Part shown: positions 1 through 9,137 of the stretch, one piece after another
Numbering within the stretch: the first letter of the stretch is position 1
Layout of the letters: every line of letters starts with the position of its first letter
Assembly: GCF_019048525.1 (NCBI RefSeq)
Contig: NZ_CP077369.1
Span: 2,232,001-2,296,000 of the forward strand
Length of the DNA: 64,000 nucleotides
Direction: 5' to 3'
From: Acinetobacter lwoffii
GTDB taxonomy: Bacteria; Pseudomonadota; Gammaproteobacteria; Pseudomonadales; Moraxellaceae
Position numbers and translations under genes: made by a program
The notes under the pieces: model-generated
What the model was told of the DNA's origin: nothing
Database searches by the model: none
The model's input: the letters and a program-made list of their open reading frames with translations, nothing else

Positions 1-466
1 CAAGGGCACGGGCAATACCAACACGCTGCTTTTGACCGCCAGACAATTCATCTGGAAAAGCATGACGTTTATGTTTTAGGTCAATAAAGTCTAATAATTC
101 TTCGAGGCGCTTTTCCCGTTCTGCCTTGCTCCAGCCTAGGAGTTTCATGGGCATTTCGATATTGGCTGCCACGGTTTTGGTTTGCATTAAATTGAAATGC
201 TGGAAAATCATGCCGATGCTGGCACGTTCTTGACGCAATGCTTTGGCATCCAGTGCGGTAAAATCTGTTCCGTTAATGATAATCCGGCCTGAGCTTGGGC
301 GCTCAAGCAGGTTGATCAGACGGATGAGGGTGCTTTTACCGGCACCACTATAACCGATGATGCCAAAAATACTGCCGGTTGGAATCTGAAGATTAATCTG
401 ATTCAAGGCATGCAAGGTTTGACCCTTAAGCTCATACTGTTTTGAAATATCTTTAAATTCAATCAT
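1..466 (-). CDS. metN: Methionine ABC transporter ATP-binding protein MetN (3' part outside window)
   Basis: ATPase subunit of the MetNIQ D/L-methionine importer, which hydrolyses ATP on the cytoplasmic face of the inner membrane. About 155 N-terminal residues are visible, starting MIEFKDISKQYE. The Walker A region reads GYSGAGKST, the Q-loop lies near IGMIFQHFN, and the ABC signature LSGGQKQR is followed by VGIARAL at the window edge. Walker B and the C-terminal regulatory ACT-like (NIL) domain fall outside. It follows metQ on the same strand with 76 bases between, so the order is metQ-metN, presumably then metI. A hairpin with a T-run lies in the gap. Identity rests on the ATPase motifs plus the adjacent MetQ; another ABC ATPase is unlikely. 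Confidence 0.93.
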   Translation of the reverse strand, partial: MIEFKDISKQYELKGQTLHALNQINLQIPTGSIFGIIGYSGAGKSTLIRLINLLERPSSGRIIINGTDFTALDAKALRQERASIGMIFQHFNLMQTKTVAANIEMPMKLLGWSKAEREKRLEELLDFIDLKHKRHAFPDELSGGQKQRVGIARAL

Positions 467-490
467 AGTGTCAAAAACTGCATCACGGAT

Positions 491-522
491 AAAAAAACAG
501 GCAAGAAATCGTCCTTGCCTGT
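491..522 (-). terminator. Intrinsic terminator between metQ and metN
   Basis: Read on the minus strand, a perfect 9-bp stem (ACAGGCAAG with CTTGCCTGT, 8-base loop) is followed directly by seven T residues. It sits after the metQ stop and before the metN start. Since both genes belong to one importer, it probably acts as a partial terminator that gives more binding protein than ATPase. Confidence 0.85.
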
Positions 523-542
523 TCTAAAAGTCTATTATAGTA

Positions 543-1418
543 CTATTTTGATTCAGTTAAATACGTCACAGGTTTGTTTACCGCAACTTTCGTACCACCA
601 AAATGTTCATCAACATATGCTTTTACTGCTGGCGTATGATACAACGCACCCACTTTTTGCAGGACTGGATCGTTTTGACGGTCTGCTGCAACAGCTAATA
701 CGTTGACATTCATTTTTGTGCTTTGATCGATTGGCTCATAGTAAATCGCATCTTTCAATACGTTTAAACCACCTTCCATTGCCAGGGTATTGCCCAGCAC
801 AATCGCATCAACTTCATCTTTTACACGTACTGCAGTCGCCATTTGAATTGGCTTAATCACGATTTGTTTTGCATTTTCGGTCACATCAGAAGTTGTACCT
901 TTGACATTGTCAAAACCAGCTTTTAATTTAACTAGGCCTGCTGATTGTAAAAGTAATAATGCACGTGATTCGTTTGCGCCGTCGTTAGGAATAGCAATGG
1001 TTGCACCAGTTTTAAACTCGTTTAAAGATTTCACTTTGCTTGAGTAAATACCCATTGGCTCTAAATAAGTGGTAGATAGAGGTACAATTTTGGCTGTGTT
1101 GGCATCGTTGTAAGCCACCATATAGGCATAAGACTGGAATGCATTCACATCAATTTCTTTGTTGGCTACTGCCGTGTTCATTGACACATAGTCAGTAAAA
1201 TTTTTCACATCAAGTTTGATACCGGCTGCTTTGGTTTCAGGCAGGGTCGCGATATAACGCCATACGTCTGCATCTGAACCGGTCGAAGCCATAGTTACAG
1301 TTTGAAGACCATTAGCATCTTTGCTTTGCGCTGCATCAGTGGCAGGCGCTTCTTGTTTACCACACCCAGTTAAAGTCAATACAGAGGCACTTAAGATAAC
1401 GCCAAGTAACTTTTTCAT
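543..1418 (-). CDS. metQ: Methionine-binding lipoprotein MetQ
   Basis: Substrate-binding lipoprotein of the methionine importer (MetQ/NlpA family, 291 aa). The N-terminus is a lipoprotein signal: MKKLL, a hydrophobic stretch, then lipobox LTGC with the modified cysteine near residue 19. The mature part shows family features: VTMASTGSDADVWRYIA near the start, then NAFQSYAYM and IAIPNDGANESRALLLLQSAG in the ligand-binding lobes. The ATG is preceded by AGGA at good spacing. It is the first gene of the unit that continues into metN, with a terminator hairpin after its stop codon. Homologues in this family can bind other compounds, but the adjacent MetN supports methionine. Confidence 0.93.
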   Translation of the reverse strand: MKKLLGVILSASVLTLTGCGKQEAPATDAAQSKDANGLQTVTMASTGSDADVWRYIATLPETKAAGIKLDVKNFTDYVSMNTAVANKEIDVNAFQSYAYMVAYNDANTAKIVPLSTTYLEPMGIYSSKVKSLNEFKTGATIAIPNDGANESRALLLLQSAGLVKLKAGFDNVKGTTSDVTENAKQIVIKPIQMATAVRVKDEVDAIVLGNTLAMEGGLNVLKDAIYYEPIDQSTKMNVNVLAVAADRQNDPVLQKVGALYHTPAVKAYVDEHFGGTKVAVNKPVTYLTESK

Positions 1419-2020
1419 GAAATTGTCCTAATTCTATTCTTGCCTAAAGTATAAGCATTTTTAAATCGTGTTAAATAAGAGTTTTATTACGATCTAAGTA
1501 GGTGGCTTGATCATTGCTGAGGAGGGCTTGAGATCGGAAGATGCAAGCGTGCAGCAACAGTTCTGGTGAACTTGATCAAGTCAGAGGCAGCCCAAATCTG
1601 ATGTACTTGATCTATTTTGGAGAGAGAAAATAGATATTTTATAAGTACATGCCAAGGTTTATGTGCTCTGAAGTTGCGGATATCATAGCAATAAATCTAT
1701 ATTCGATATACTGGATAAAAAAGCCTTGCTTATCTCTTTAGTCGAATATAAAAAAAGATCTTTTAAAGAAAATATTAATTAAAACAATATATTATTTATA
1801 TTGAAAATATAGTTTTAATAGATGTGTCTAAATAGTGATCTTTATAAGATTTTTTAAGATAGAAATATGAAAAATGCATATAGATAAATATAAAAAATAT
1901 GTGATTTTTGGGAAATTAAGAAAATCCTATCATTAACGAGATAAATCTTTCCTTTATATTAACTTAAGCGAGTCAGTATCTGATCTTGGTTTCCTCTGGT
2001 CATGATATTACAAGCTTGTT
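1419..2020. other. Non-coding, strongly AT-rich stretch upstream of metQ
   Basis: About 600 bases without a credible gene. The part next to metQ (about 1419-1690) has ordinary base composition and must hold the metQ promoter, which I cannot place confidently. From about 1690 to 1970 the DNA is extremely A+T rich, with no open frame of note and no recognisable repeat. This looks like the edge of the accessory patch that carries the next two genes. Confidence 0.6.
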
Positions 2021-2578
2021 TTAACAGAAGGGAATATGCAGATAATCCGAACGCTGTTTTTTGTAGAGTACGTGTCTACACAAGATATGATCGGCAGGTA
2101 CAAGCGGATGATCAAACTCTCCCACTTTTTCTAAGCCAATGTTTTGCATGACACGTTCTGATGGCGTGTTGACGCATGCAGTAAAAGAAATGACTTTTTC
2201 AAGTCGTAGAGTTCTAAAGGCATATTTCAGTACCGCTTTGGCTCCTTCAGTGGCATAGCCTTGATTCCAGTATTGCGGTAGCAAGCGCCAGCCAATTTCA
2301 GGGGCATCGGCAATTTCAAGTTCAAATGGATGCACGTGTAAGCCGATAAAACCGATGAATTCGCCTGTAGCTTTGAGTTCTACGGCAAAGAGTCCCCATC
2401 CACGTGTTTCTATGGCAGTACGAATACGTTCAATAAATGCAGTTGCTTCAGTCGCATCGAGTTTTTTAGGGAAGTAGCGCATGACCTCGTCATCTGCACA
2501 CATTTGGATAAATGGCGCAGTGTCGGAGTCTTGCCATTGGCGCAGGATCAGGCGAGGGGTTTGAAGGTGAATAGTCAT
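2021..2578 (-). CDS. GNAT-family N-acetyltransferase (RimJ/RimL type)
   Basis: Acetyl-CoA-dependent N-acetyltransferase of the Acetyltransf_3 group (185 aa). It opens with the typical TPRLILRQW segment. The acetyl-CoA-binding region is around EIGWRLLPQYWNQGYATEGA (about residues 93-112), and the late motif ACVNTPSERVMQNIGLEKVG is characteristic of RimJ/RimL-like enzymes. The acceptor (ribosomal protein N-terminus, another protein or a small amine) cannot be told from sequence. It stands alone on the minus strand between an AT-rich gap and a broken DUF4145 gene, in what looks like an accessory patch. Confidence 0.88.
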   Translation of the reverse strand: MTIHLQTPRLILRQWQDSDTAPFIQMCADDEVMRYFPKKLDATEATAFIERIRTAIETRGWGLFAVELKATGEFIGFIGLHVHPFELEIADAPEIGWRLLPQYWNQGYATEGAKAVLKYAFRTLRLEKVISFTACVNTPSERVMQNIGLEKVGEFDHPLVPADHILCRHVLYKKQRSDYLHIPFC

Positions 2579-2605
2579 TAGGTATCTTAATTTGGTTACG
2601 ATTTT

Positions 2606-3331
2606 TTAGTTTCGTTTAGGGATTTGCTCTTTAAACTCATTAAACTGTTTCGTTTTATAGTCCAAAGATATTATATCCTCGACTACGTCTAAAAATGTTT
2701 TTACCATTTCCTCTTCAGGTCTAAAGCCTCTATGGTTAGAAGCATTTCCACCCTCAATAATCGTATTTAATATTTCATATTGTGTCTTACTAATATGTTT
2801 GTCCTCTAACATTTTTTTGAGCTTTCTTTCAAATCCTCCTATATCGCCTACTTTTTTTACTAAGTATCTATCTATTAGAGTTCGAATTCCTGAAAGAGCT
2901 AAAATAAATAATCCTTTTTCGTAGGCTGAAATGACTTCAAAGAAGAGCAACAGATCATCTTTAGGTAGATCGAAAGACCATTTTTTTTCATGCAATAATG
3001 ATTTGTTGAATCTGGGAAAACTCGTACTTGATATCTAATAAGATTCGCATTTCCCTAAGTTCTCTAAATCAGATTTTATTGAAGCCCATTTTTGGCTAGT
3101 GTTCTCATCAATATCTTTTACATGAAATGAGTCTAAATGTAATGATGGCGCATTACATTTTTGACATTGGGTGAACTGGTAGGCATCAATGCTGTAAGTC
3201 CATAGTGAGGTTGCTTGATCAGTCGTTATATTTTTTGAAAAACCTTCGATAACTCTTGGGTGGATTGTTAAATTCAATCTATTTTGTGGAGTATCGTGCT
3301 TACATTCCCAGCAATATTTCCAAATATACAT
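2606..3331 (-). pseudogene. DUF4145-type protein interrupted by an in-frame amber codon
   Basis: Two open segments (3331-3035 and 2995-2606) lie in the same reading frame, separated by one TAG at 3035-3037 and 13 sense codons. The first segment has a zinc-ribbon-like pattern with cysteines at residues 7, 10, 56 and 59. The second has the DUF4145 helical region, with LALSGIRTLIDRYLVKKVGD and then GNASNHRGFRPE. Between them, after the stop, the frame reads SFPRFNKSL, which resembles the proline/arginine linker of intact homologues. An undisrupted protein would be about 240 aa. The downstream part could only restart at a TTG at 2995. DUF4145 proteins are of unknown function and often occur in variable, restriction or defence-associated regions. 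The stop may be a real nonsense mutation or a sequencing error. Confidence 0.8.
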
Positions 3332-3416
3332 ATATTCAACTTCTTATTTTAGTGATGTGCAAAAGAGTAAATTATTTATAGGCGTATGAATAGTTCTGTG
3401 GATTGTATAAGCAAAT

Positions 3417-3448
3417 AAAAAAACCCCGAAAGAATCGGGGTTTTTTAT
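3417..3448. terminator. Bidirectional terminator downstream of purD
   Basis: The stem AACCCCGA / TCGGGGTT with a 5-base loop is flanked by A-runs on one side and T-runs on the other. On the minus strand it ends the purH-purD transcript 13 bases after the purD stop. Confidence 0.88.
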
Positions 3449-3460
3449 ACTTAAATAAAA

Positions 3461-4744
3461 TTAAGCATTTTCACGCACAATCGCACGGTAACCAATGTCT
3501 TTACGATATTGAACGCCGTCGAACGTTACTTTTTGGCAAAGTTCTAAAGCTTTTGCTTGTGCTTCACCAATGGTATTACCCAGTGCAGTCACGCAAAGTA
3601 CACGACCACCAGCAGTGACGATATCGCCATTTTCATTGGCTTTAGTACCTGCATGGAACACTTTCGCATCAGTCATTTCAGTGTCTAAGCCTGAAATCAC
3701 ATCACCATTGCTTGAAGTTTCTGGGTAGCCTTTTGACGCTAAAACGATACCAACAGTCTTGCGCTCATCCCATTCAGCTTCAGCAGGTAAGTTACCTGCA
3801 ATACCAGCTTCAACGAGATCCACCAAAGATGATTTTAAACGCATCATGATCGGTTGAGTTTCAGGGTCACCAAAACGACAGTTAAACTCGATTACTTTTG
3901 GTTGACCTTTGTCGTCAATCATCAAGCCAGCGTATAAGAAACCAGTGTAAACGTGACCGTCTTTTTTCATACCTTCAACGGTAGGACGCATCACTTCATT
4001 CATGGTTTTTTCAAACACATCAGCAGTCACAACAGGTGCAGGAGAGTAAGCACCCATACCGCCGGTGTTCGGACCTTGGTCGCCTTCAAAAATACGCTTA
4101 TGGTCTTGCGATGTTGCCATTGGCAAGATGTTGTCGCCATCAATCATACAAATGAAAGATGCTTCTTCACCCGCAAGGAATTCTTCGATCACAACGCGAG
4201 AACCTGCATCGCCAAACTTGTTACCTGCAAGCATGTCATCAATTGCTGCAAATGCTTCTTGATTGGTCATGGCAACGATTACGCCTTTACCTGCAGCAAG
4301 ACCATCAGCCTTGATCACGATTGGCGCACCATTTTTCTCAACAAATGCTTTCGCAGCATCTACTTCAGTAAATACGTCATAGAAAGCCGTTGGAATGTTA
4401 TGGCGTTTAAGGAAGTGTTTAGCGAATGCTTTAGAGCCTTCAAGCTGCGCAGCAAATTGAGTTGGACCCCAAATTTTAACGCCAGCTTCACGGCATGCAT
4501 CTACAACACCATTTACAAGTGGTGCTTCAGGACCAACAACCACTAAATCAACCGCATTGCTTTTTGCAAAGTCGATAATCGCAGCATTGTCTAAAATATT
4601 TAAGGCAACATTTTCGCATTTATTTTCTGTTGCAGTACCTGCATTACCCGGTGCTACAAATACTTTTGCGACTTTATCATCTTGCGCGATTTTCCATGCA
4701 AGTGCATGTTCACGACCACCATTACCCAAAACTAAAATATTCAT
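3461..4744 (-). CDS. purD: Phosphoribosylamine-glycine ligase (GAR synthetase)
   Basis: Catalyses the ATP-dependent joining of glycine to 5-phosphoribosylamine, the second step of de novo purine synthesis, in the cytosol. It is 427 aa, the usual length for a monofunctional bacterial PurD. The N-terminal domain starts MNILVLGNGGREHALAWK. An ATP-grasp domain follows, with VIKADGLAAGKGV, the glycine-rich segment GDQGPNTGGMGAYSPAP, and NCRFGDPETQ as the metal-binding region. It lies downstream of purH on the same strand. A palindromic repeat element fills the 127-base gap between the two genes. Confidence 0.97.
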   Translation of the reverse strand: MNILVLGNGGREHALAWKIAQDDKVAKVFVAPGNAGTATENKCENVALNILDNAAIIDFAKSNAVDLVVVGPEAPLVNGVVDACREAGVKIWGPTQFAAQLEGSKAFAKHFLKRHNIPTAFYDVFTEVDAAKAFVEKNGAPIVIKADGLAAGKGVIVAMTNQEAFAAIDDMLAGNKFGDAGSRVVIEEFLAGEEASFICMIDGDNILPMATSQDHKRIFEGDQGPNTGGMGAYSPAPVVTADVFEKTMNEVMRPTVEGMKKDGHVYTGFLYAGLMIDDKGQPKVIEFNCRFGDPETQPIMMRLKSSLVDLVEAGIAGNLPAEAEWDERKTVGIVLASKGYPETSSNGDVISGLDTEMTDAKVFHAGTKANENGDIVTAGGRVLCVTALGNTIGEAQAKALELCQKVTFDGVQYRKDIGYRAIVRENA

Positions 4745-4767
4745 TAAAAAAAATCCTTCTGAAATAG

Positions 4768-4863
4768 AATCCCCCTAAATCCCCCTTTGATAAAAGGGGG
4801 ACTCCCTTCGCTCTACTATGATATAGAAAACCCTCCTTTATTAAGGAGGGCTAGGGAGGATTT
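4768..4863. repeat. Double-hairpin palindromic element between purH and purD
   Basis: About 96 bases made of two GC-rich hairpins: CCCCCTTT/AAAGGGGG (4781-4800) and CCCTCCTT/AAGGAGGG (4831-4850). The outer ends also form an imperfect inverted repeat: the left end AATCCCCCTAAATCCCCCTT resembles the reverse complement of the right end, with mainly C/T differences that still allow G-U pairing in RNA. This is the layout of a REP- or MITE-like intergenic element. I see no second clear copy in this window. It lies inside the presumed purHD transcript. Confidence 0.72.
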
Positions 4864-4871
4864 AAAATTAA

Positions 4872-6446
4872 TTAGTGACGGAAGTGACGCATACCAGTAA
4901 ACACCATTGCAATACCAGCTTCGTCAGCCGCAGCAATCGTTTCTTCATCACGCATAGAACCACCCGGTTGGATAATGCATTTGATACCCGCTTTCGCAGC
5001 GTTATCAATACCATCACGGAATGGGAAGAATGCGTCAGATGCCATTACCGCACCTTCAACTACTAAGCCAGCATGTTCAGCTTTGATTGCAGCAATACGA
5101 GCTGAGTTTACACGGCTCATTTGGCCAGCGCCGACACCAATGGTTTGACGGTTTTTAGCATACACAATCGCGTTAGATTTTACGTATTTCGCTACTTTCC
5201 AAGCGAAGATCATGTCATCGATTTCTTGTTCAGTCGGCGCACGTTTGGTGACTACTTTAAGATCATCTTTAGTGATCATGCCCAAGTCTTGATCTTGAAC
5301 TAACAAACCACCGTTTACGCGTTTGTAGTCAAGTTGCGATTGACGCGCATCGATTGCTGGAAGTTCGCCACATACAAGTACGCGTACGTTTTTCTTCGCG
5401 CCTGTTACTTCAAGAACGCCTTCAGCAACGCTCGGTGCAATGATCACTTCAACGAATTGACGATCTACAATCGCTTGTGCAGTTGCAACGTCTAATTCAC
5501 GGTTGAATGCAATGATACCACCGAAAGCAGATTCAGGATCTGTTGCATACGCAAGATCATAAGCTGCTTGAATACCGTCTAAAGATACTGCAACGCCACA
5601 TGGGTTAGCGTGTTTAACGATCACACAAGCAGGCTTCGCAAATGATTTCACACATTCAAGTGCTGCATCAGTATCTGCGATGTTGTTATAAGAGAGTTCT
5701 TTACCTTGAAGCTGTTTCGCTGTTGAAACAGAAGCTTCAGTCGCTGTGTCTTCTACATAGAATGCAGCAGCTTGATGCGGGTTTTCACCGTAACGAAGGT
5801 CTTGAACTTTGTTCAATTGAGTATTGAAAGTACGTGCAAATTTGTCTGCCTGACCTTCTTCTTTACCTACGCGAGCGCCTAAGTAAGATGCGATCATGCC
5901 GTCATATTGAGCAGTATGTTCAAATGCTTTTACTGCTAGGTCAAAACGAGTTGCATGAGATAAAGCACCCTCAGCTTTAAGCTCGGCAACGACAGTTGCA
6001 TAGTCAGAAGCATTTACGATGATACCTACAGATGCATGGTTTTTTGCTGCAGCACGAACCATGGTAGGACCACCGATGTCGATGTTTTCGATAGCATCAG
6101 CAAGTGAACAGTTTGGTTTGGCTACCGTTGCAGCAAATGGATAAAGGTTTACAACGACTAAATCAATAGCATCAATGTTGTGTTCAGCCATCACAGCTTC
6201 GTCTAGACCACGACGAGCCAGGATACCCCCATGAATTTTTGGATGTAGTGTTTTTACACGGCCGTCCATCATCTCTGGAAAACCTGTATGCTCCGAAACT
6301 TCAACTACAGCCACATTATTGTCTTTCAACAATTTGTAGGTACCACCTGTAGATAAAATTTCTACCCCTAGAGCAGCAAGTTCTTGTGCAAATTCAACAA
6401 TACCAGTCTTGTCAGACACAGAGATTAAAGCGCGTTTAATAGTCAT
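4872..6446 (-). CDS. purH: Bifunctional AICAR formyltransferase / IMP cyclohydrolase
   Basis: Performs the last two steps of de novo IMP synthesis. The N-terminal IMP cyclohydrolase (MGS-like) domain begins [20 protein letters not shown] and includes [10 protein letters not shown] and [18 protein letters not shown]. The C-terminal AICAR transformylase contains YGENPHQ, the family motif KHANPCGVA, and ends [12 protein letters not shown]...[10 protein letters not shown]. The ATG at 6446 is chosen over the in-frame TTG 21 bases upstream because it matches the usual family N-terminus and has GAAGA before it; this gives 524 aa. It lies after fis and its terminator and before purD. Confidence 0.97.
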   Translation of the reverse strand: MTIKRALISVSDKTGIVEFAQELAALGVEILSTGGTYKLLKDNNVAVVEVSEHTGFPEMMDGRVKTLHPKIHGGILARRGLDEAVMAEHNIDAIDLVVVNLYPFAATVAKPNCSLADAIENIDIGGPTMVRAAAKNHASVGIIVNASDYATVVAELKAEGALSHATRFDLAVKAFEHTAQYDGMIASYLGARVGKEEGQADKFARTFNTQLNKVQDLRYGENPHQAAAFYVEDTATEASVSTAKQLQGKELSYNNIADTDAALECVKSFAKPACVIVKHANPCGVAVSLDGIQAAYDLAYATDPESAFGGIIAFNRELDVATAQAIVDRQFVEVIIAPSVAEGVLEVTGAKKNVRVLVCGELPAIDARQSQLDYKRVNGGLLVQDQDLGMITKDDLKVVTKRAPTEQEIDDMIFAWKVAKYVKSNAIVYAKNRQTIGVGAGQMSRVNSARIAAIKAEHAGLVVEGAVMASDAFFPFRDGIDNAAKAGIKCIIQPGGSMRDEETIAAADEAGIAMVFTGMRHFRH

Positions 6447-6503
6447 GATCTTCGTCACAGTTTTCAAGGAACAGAATAAAACAAAATCAGCAATTTACAG
6501 GTT

Positions 6504-6533
6504 AAAAAAAATGCCTGCGGAAGCCGCAAGCAT
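6504..6533 (-). terminator. Intrinsic terminator after fis
   Basis: On the minus strand, ATGCTTGCGG and CCGCAGGCAT form a stem with one mismatch, followed by a run of T residues. It lies 9 bases after the fis stop, separating fis from purH. Confidence 0.85.
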
Positions 6534-6541
6534 TTTATCAT

Positions 6542-6811
6542 TTATTCACTCATTAAACCGTGAGCTTTTAACTTTTTACGTAAAGTACCACGGTTGAGTC
6601 CGAGAATCTCGGCAGCACGTGTTTGGTTACCACGTGTATATTCTAGAACTACAGATAGAAGAGGTTTCTCCATTTCTGCTAGCACCATGTCGTATACCTG
6701 AGATGGTTGCTCGCCCTGCAGTTGTGCAAAATAGTGGCGAACTGCGCGATCTACGTGGATACGTAAAGCAACATCAGATTGTGCAGTAAAAATAGGAGAT
6801 TTGCTATTCAT
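6542..6811 (-). CDS. fis: DNA-binding protein Fis
   Basis: Small nucleoid-associated DNA-bending protein (89 aa from the ATG at 6811). The C-terminal helix-turn-helix is clearly of Fis/NtrC type: [20 protein letters not shown] followed by RKKLKAHGL. The preceding helix has [16 protein letters not shown], close to Escherichia coli Fis. An in-frame codon 21 bases upstream would add seven unlikely residues. In enterobacteria fis follows dusB; here no dusB is next to it. The upstream neighbour on this strand is a DUF3426 gene across a roughly 400-base gap, so fis probably has its own promoter. Confidence 0.95.
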   Translation of the reverse strand: MNSKSPIFTAQSDVALRIHVDRAVRHYFAQLQGEQPSQVYDMVLAEMEKPLLSVVLEYTRGNQTRAAEILGLNRGTLRKKLKAHGLMSE

Positions 6812-7209
6812 GCGAATTAATCCGAAAAACAAATATCACTTGGGTAAAGTGATATATAAAAGTGGTCTAGAAATTGAAATGAACTCCATTTTAGATCCTA
6901 AAACGGAAGTTCTAAAACTTAGTCATTACATTGAGCCTGTAGCTTGACACATCTCTGCGATTTGGTCGAAAAATAAGCGTAACAATAGTTAAAGTTTTGT
7001 TACTGACCAAAATCAAAACAAAAAAATCTGCACGATACGCAATAAATTTTATAGCGCATTAGGCAAGACTGTATTTGTTGTGAAAAAGTCGCGAGGAGTT
7101 GCAGCACATAGCTTTCGTGGCGCGTATCATACCATTGTCTAAGCAAAAGTGAGCAAGAAAACTGCATTTTTTTTAACTTTTTTTAATTTTTTAATGCTTT
7201 CTCAGCAGA
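6812..7209. other. Intergenic region upstream of fis
   Basis: About 400 bases with no credible gene. It should carry the fis promoter and the end of the DUF3426 transcript. T-rich tracts lie close to the DUF3426 stop (about 7165-7195). I could not place a promoter or operator with confidence. Confidence 0.5.
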
Positions 7210-8085
7210 TTAGGGGCGAATTATTTCCAAAGTATAGCGATCAAAGCTTTTACGATCGACTGGAAGCTTAAATTTGAATTTAAACGGGCTGTTTTTTGGG
7301 ATGCGCTGAATATTGACCAGACTTTCAATCAGGTACTCTTCGGAGGACAGGTTATAAGTTGCAATCACTTCACCGCGATGTTCCAGATTGATTCTTAAAA
7401 TCGGTAAGGCCAGGCTACGGTCATGAAAATTGATCAGCTCACCGCTAAACTCAGCTTCATTATTACCGGTTGCCTTGATTTTGACTTTATTGGCCTGAAT
7501 CAGTGTGTAGTATTTTTCCAGATTGGAACAATTAAACACTTCACAGGCAGTGTTAAAGGCCAGGCTCATAACGTGACTGTTTTTGATGTATTGCGGATTG
7601 AACCAGAAGAATTGAAACATCAGCAGGCTGAACAGTGACAGATTGAGTAAACTCCAGCCTATATAGTACATTGGCCCGCGTTTAGTCTGTTTTTCTGCCT
7701 GATCTTCCCAATTCATGCTCGGTAATACTGAAATTGGCTCGGTACTGAAATAATTCAGGTTATTTAAATAGGTTTCCAGGTCAATATTGGAATGTTCAAC
7801 TTTTTGATCAAAAATCTGTAGCAGGCTATGACGATTGTGCTGATCTGCGTGATAAACACCTGAGTTATTTTGAGTATCAGTTTCGCTGAATTCGCTGGAG
7901 TTCGACTGAGCCTGAGATATTGATGCGGTGACCGAATTCCGGGTTTCGGTCACCAAATGCGATAAGGCATTAAATGAAGTAGTACATTTGGGACAGCAAA
8001 CCATACCCTGCGCAACGGTGAGTTGAGCAACTGTGACCTTATAGGTGGTGGAACAGGTAGGGCAATGGGTTCTTTTGTCACTCAT
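7210..8085 (-). CDS. Zinc-ribbon, DUF3426 single-pass membrane protein
   Basis: A 291-residue protein with an N-terminal MJ0042-type zinc ribbon (cysteines at 8, 11, 30/31 and 34; HCPTC and CCPKC), a polar linker to about residue 138, one membrane segment (about 140-162, YYIGWSLLNLSLFSLLMFQF) and a C-terminal DUF3426 domain, presumably on the other side of the membrane. Its function is unknown. The gene starts 15 bases after the prmA stop, so the two are almost certainly co-transcribed, an arrangement I associate with gammaproteobacteria. Confidence 0.88.
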   Translation of the reverse strand: MSDKRTHCPTCSTTYKVTVAQLTVAQGMVCCPKCTTSFNALSHLVTETRNSVTASISQAQSNSSEFSETDTQNNSGVYHADQHNRHSLLQIFDQKVEHSNIDLETYLNNLNYFSTEPISVLPSMNWEDQAEKQTKRGPMYYIGWSLLNLSLFSLLMFQFFWFNPQYIKNSHVMSLAFNTACEVFNCSNLEKYYTLIQANKVKIKATGNNEAEFSGELINFHDRSLALPILRINLEHRGEVIATYNLSSEEYLIESLVNIQRIPKNSPFKFKFKLPVDRKSFDRYTLEIIRP

Positions 8086-8100
8086 GGATTATTTATAGGC

Positions 8101-9006
8101 TCATTCGTTCTTATGGCGTTTACCCGAGATACGGCACCAGTGCTCGTCTCGTTTTTCTACCTCTAATATATCAAAATAATTTGAGTAAATGCTAGTAACA
8201 TCAGCAACTTGCTCTTCAATAACACCCGCAAGTGCGAACTGTCCCTCAGATTTAATTAAAGTTGCGAACTCAGGAGCCAGCATCATTAGTGGTGCTGCCA
8301 GAATATTGGCAACAAATACGTCAGCTTTGGTATTGCCGAGTTCATCTCTAAATTCTTCTGGCAGTCCGACATAAAGCTTGTCCAGTACGCCATTCAGTTC
8401 AGCGTTTTGCTGAGTCGCCAGTACAGCTTGTGGATCGATATCCGTGGCATATGCTTTTTTCGCACCTAATAAGAGTGCAGCTACCGCGAGAATGCCTGAG
8501 CCACAGCCATAATCGATGACAATTTTATCTTTCACATTAATTTTGCCGAGCCATTGTAAGCACAGGAAAGTTGAAGCGTGGTTGCCTGTTCCGAAAGCCA
8601 GCCCTGGATCAAGCTTGATGTTTACCGCATCGGCATCAGGTGCTTCCATCCATTCGGGTACGATCCAGTATTTATCAGCAATCTGAATTGGCTCATAGGC
8701 ATCCATCCAGGTGCGTTCCCAAGCCTGATCTTCAATCAGTTCATGACGGATCGGAGCATCTGGCATTTGTGCACGAATAAAGGTTTCTAGTGCGGTAACA
8801 TCAATTTCTTCGCCTTCTTCCTGCGCATAAATACCGGTCACAATCACTTTATTCCAGAGTGGTGTTTCACCTGGAAGTGGTTCCAGCAAATCCTGGTTTT
8901 CAGCATCATCCAAAGTCACACTCACTGCGCCTAGCGAGCTGAGTAATGTCTCAGTAAAATCAACCTGAGCCTGTTCAACCGTAATATGAATTTGTAACCA
9001 CTTCAC
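8101..9006 (-). CDS. prmA: Ribosomal protein L11 methyltransferase
   Basis: S-adenosylmethionine-dependent methyltransferase that trimethylates ribosomal protein L11 (301 aa, usual length). The N-terminal substrate-recognition domain begins [19 protein letters not shown]. The catalytic domain has [19 protein letters not shown], then the SAM-binding motif [20 protein letters not shown], then VANILAAPL. It ends near the typical CRISGKR. First gene of a two-gene unit with the DUF3426 protein. Confidence 0.96.
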   Translation of the reverse strand: MKWLQIHITVEQAQVDFTETLLSSLGAVSVTLDDAENQDLLEPLPGETPLWNKVIVTGIYAQEEGEEIDVTALETFIRAQMPDAPIRHELIEDQAWERTWMDAYEPIQIADKYWIVPEWMEAPDADAVNIKLDPGLAFGTGNHASTFLCLQWLGKINVKDKIVIDYGCGSGILAVAALLLGAKKAYATDIDPQAVLATQQNAELNGVLDKLYVGLPEEFRDELGNTKADVFVANILAAPLMMLAPEFATLIKSEGQFALAGVIEEQVADVTSIYSNYFDILEVEKRDEHWCRISGKRHKNE

Positions 9007-9094
9007 AGAAATAACCTTTATACATTTTTCAAAAAGCTATTGTAACGGAAGTTCAGACTCAACGCTGCTATCTTCTTGATCCATTCCCAAAATA

Positions 9095-9117
9095 AAAAGG
9101 ATGCCTGAGGCATCCTT
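9095..9117 (-). terminator. Terminator after the first symporter gene
   Basis: The stem AGGATGCCT / AGGCATCCT closes on almost no loop, with TTTTTATT following on the minus strand. It lies about 20 bases past the stop of the symporter gene. Confidence 0.82.
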
Positions 9118-9137
9118 TGAACAGTTCCAGAGCTTAT

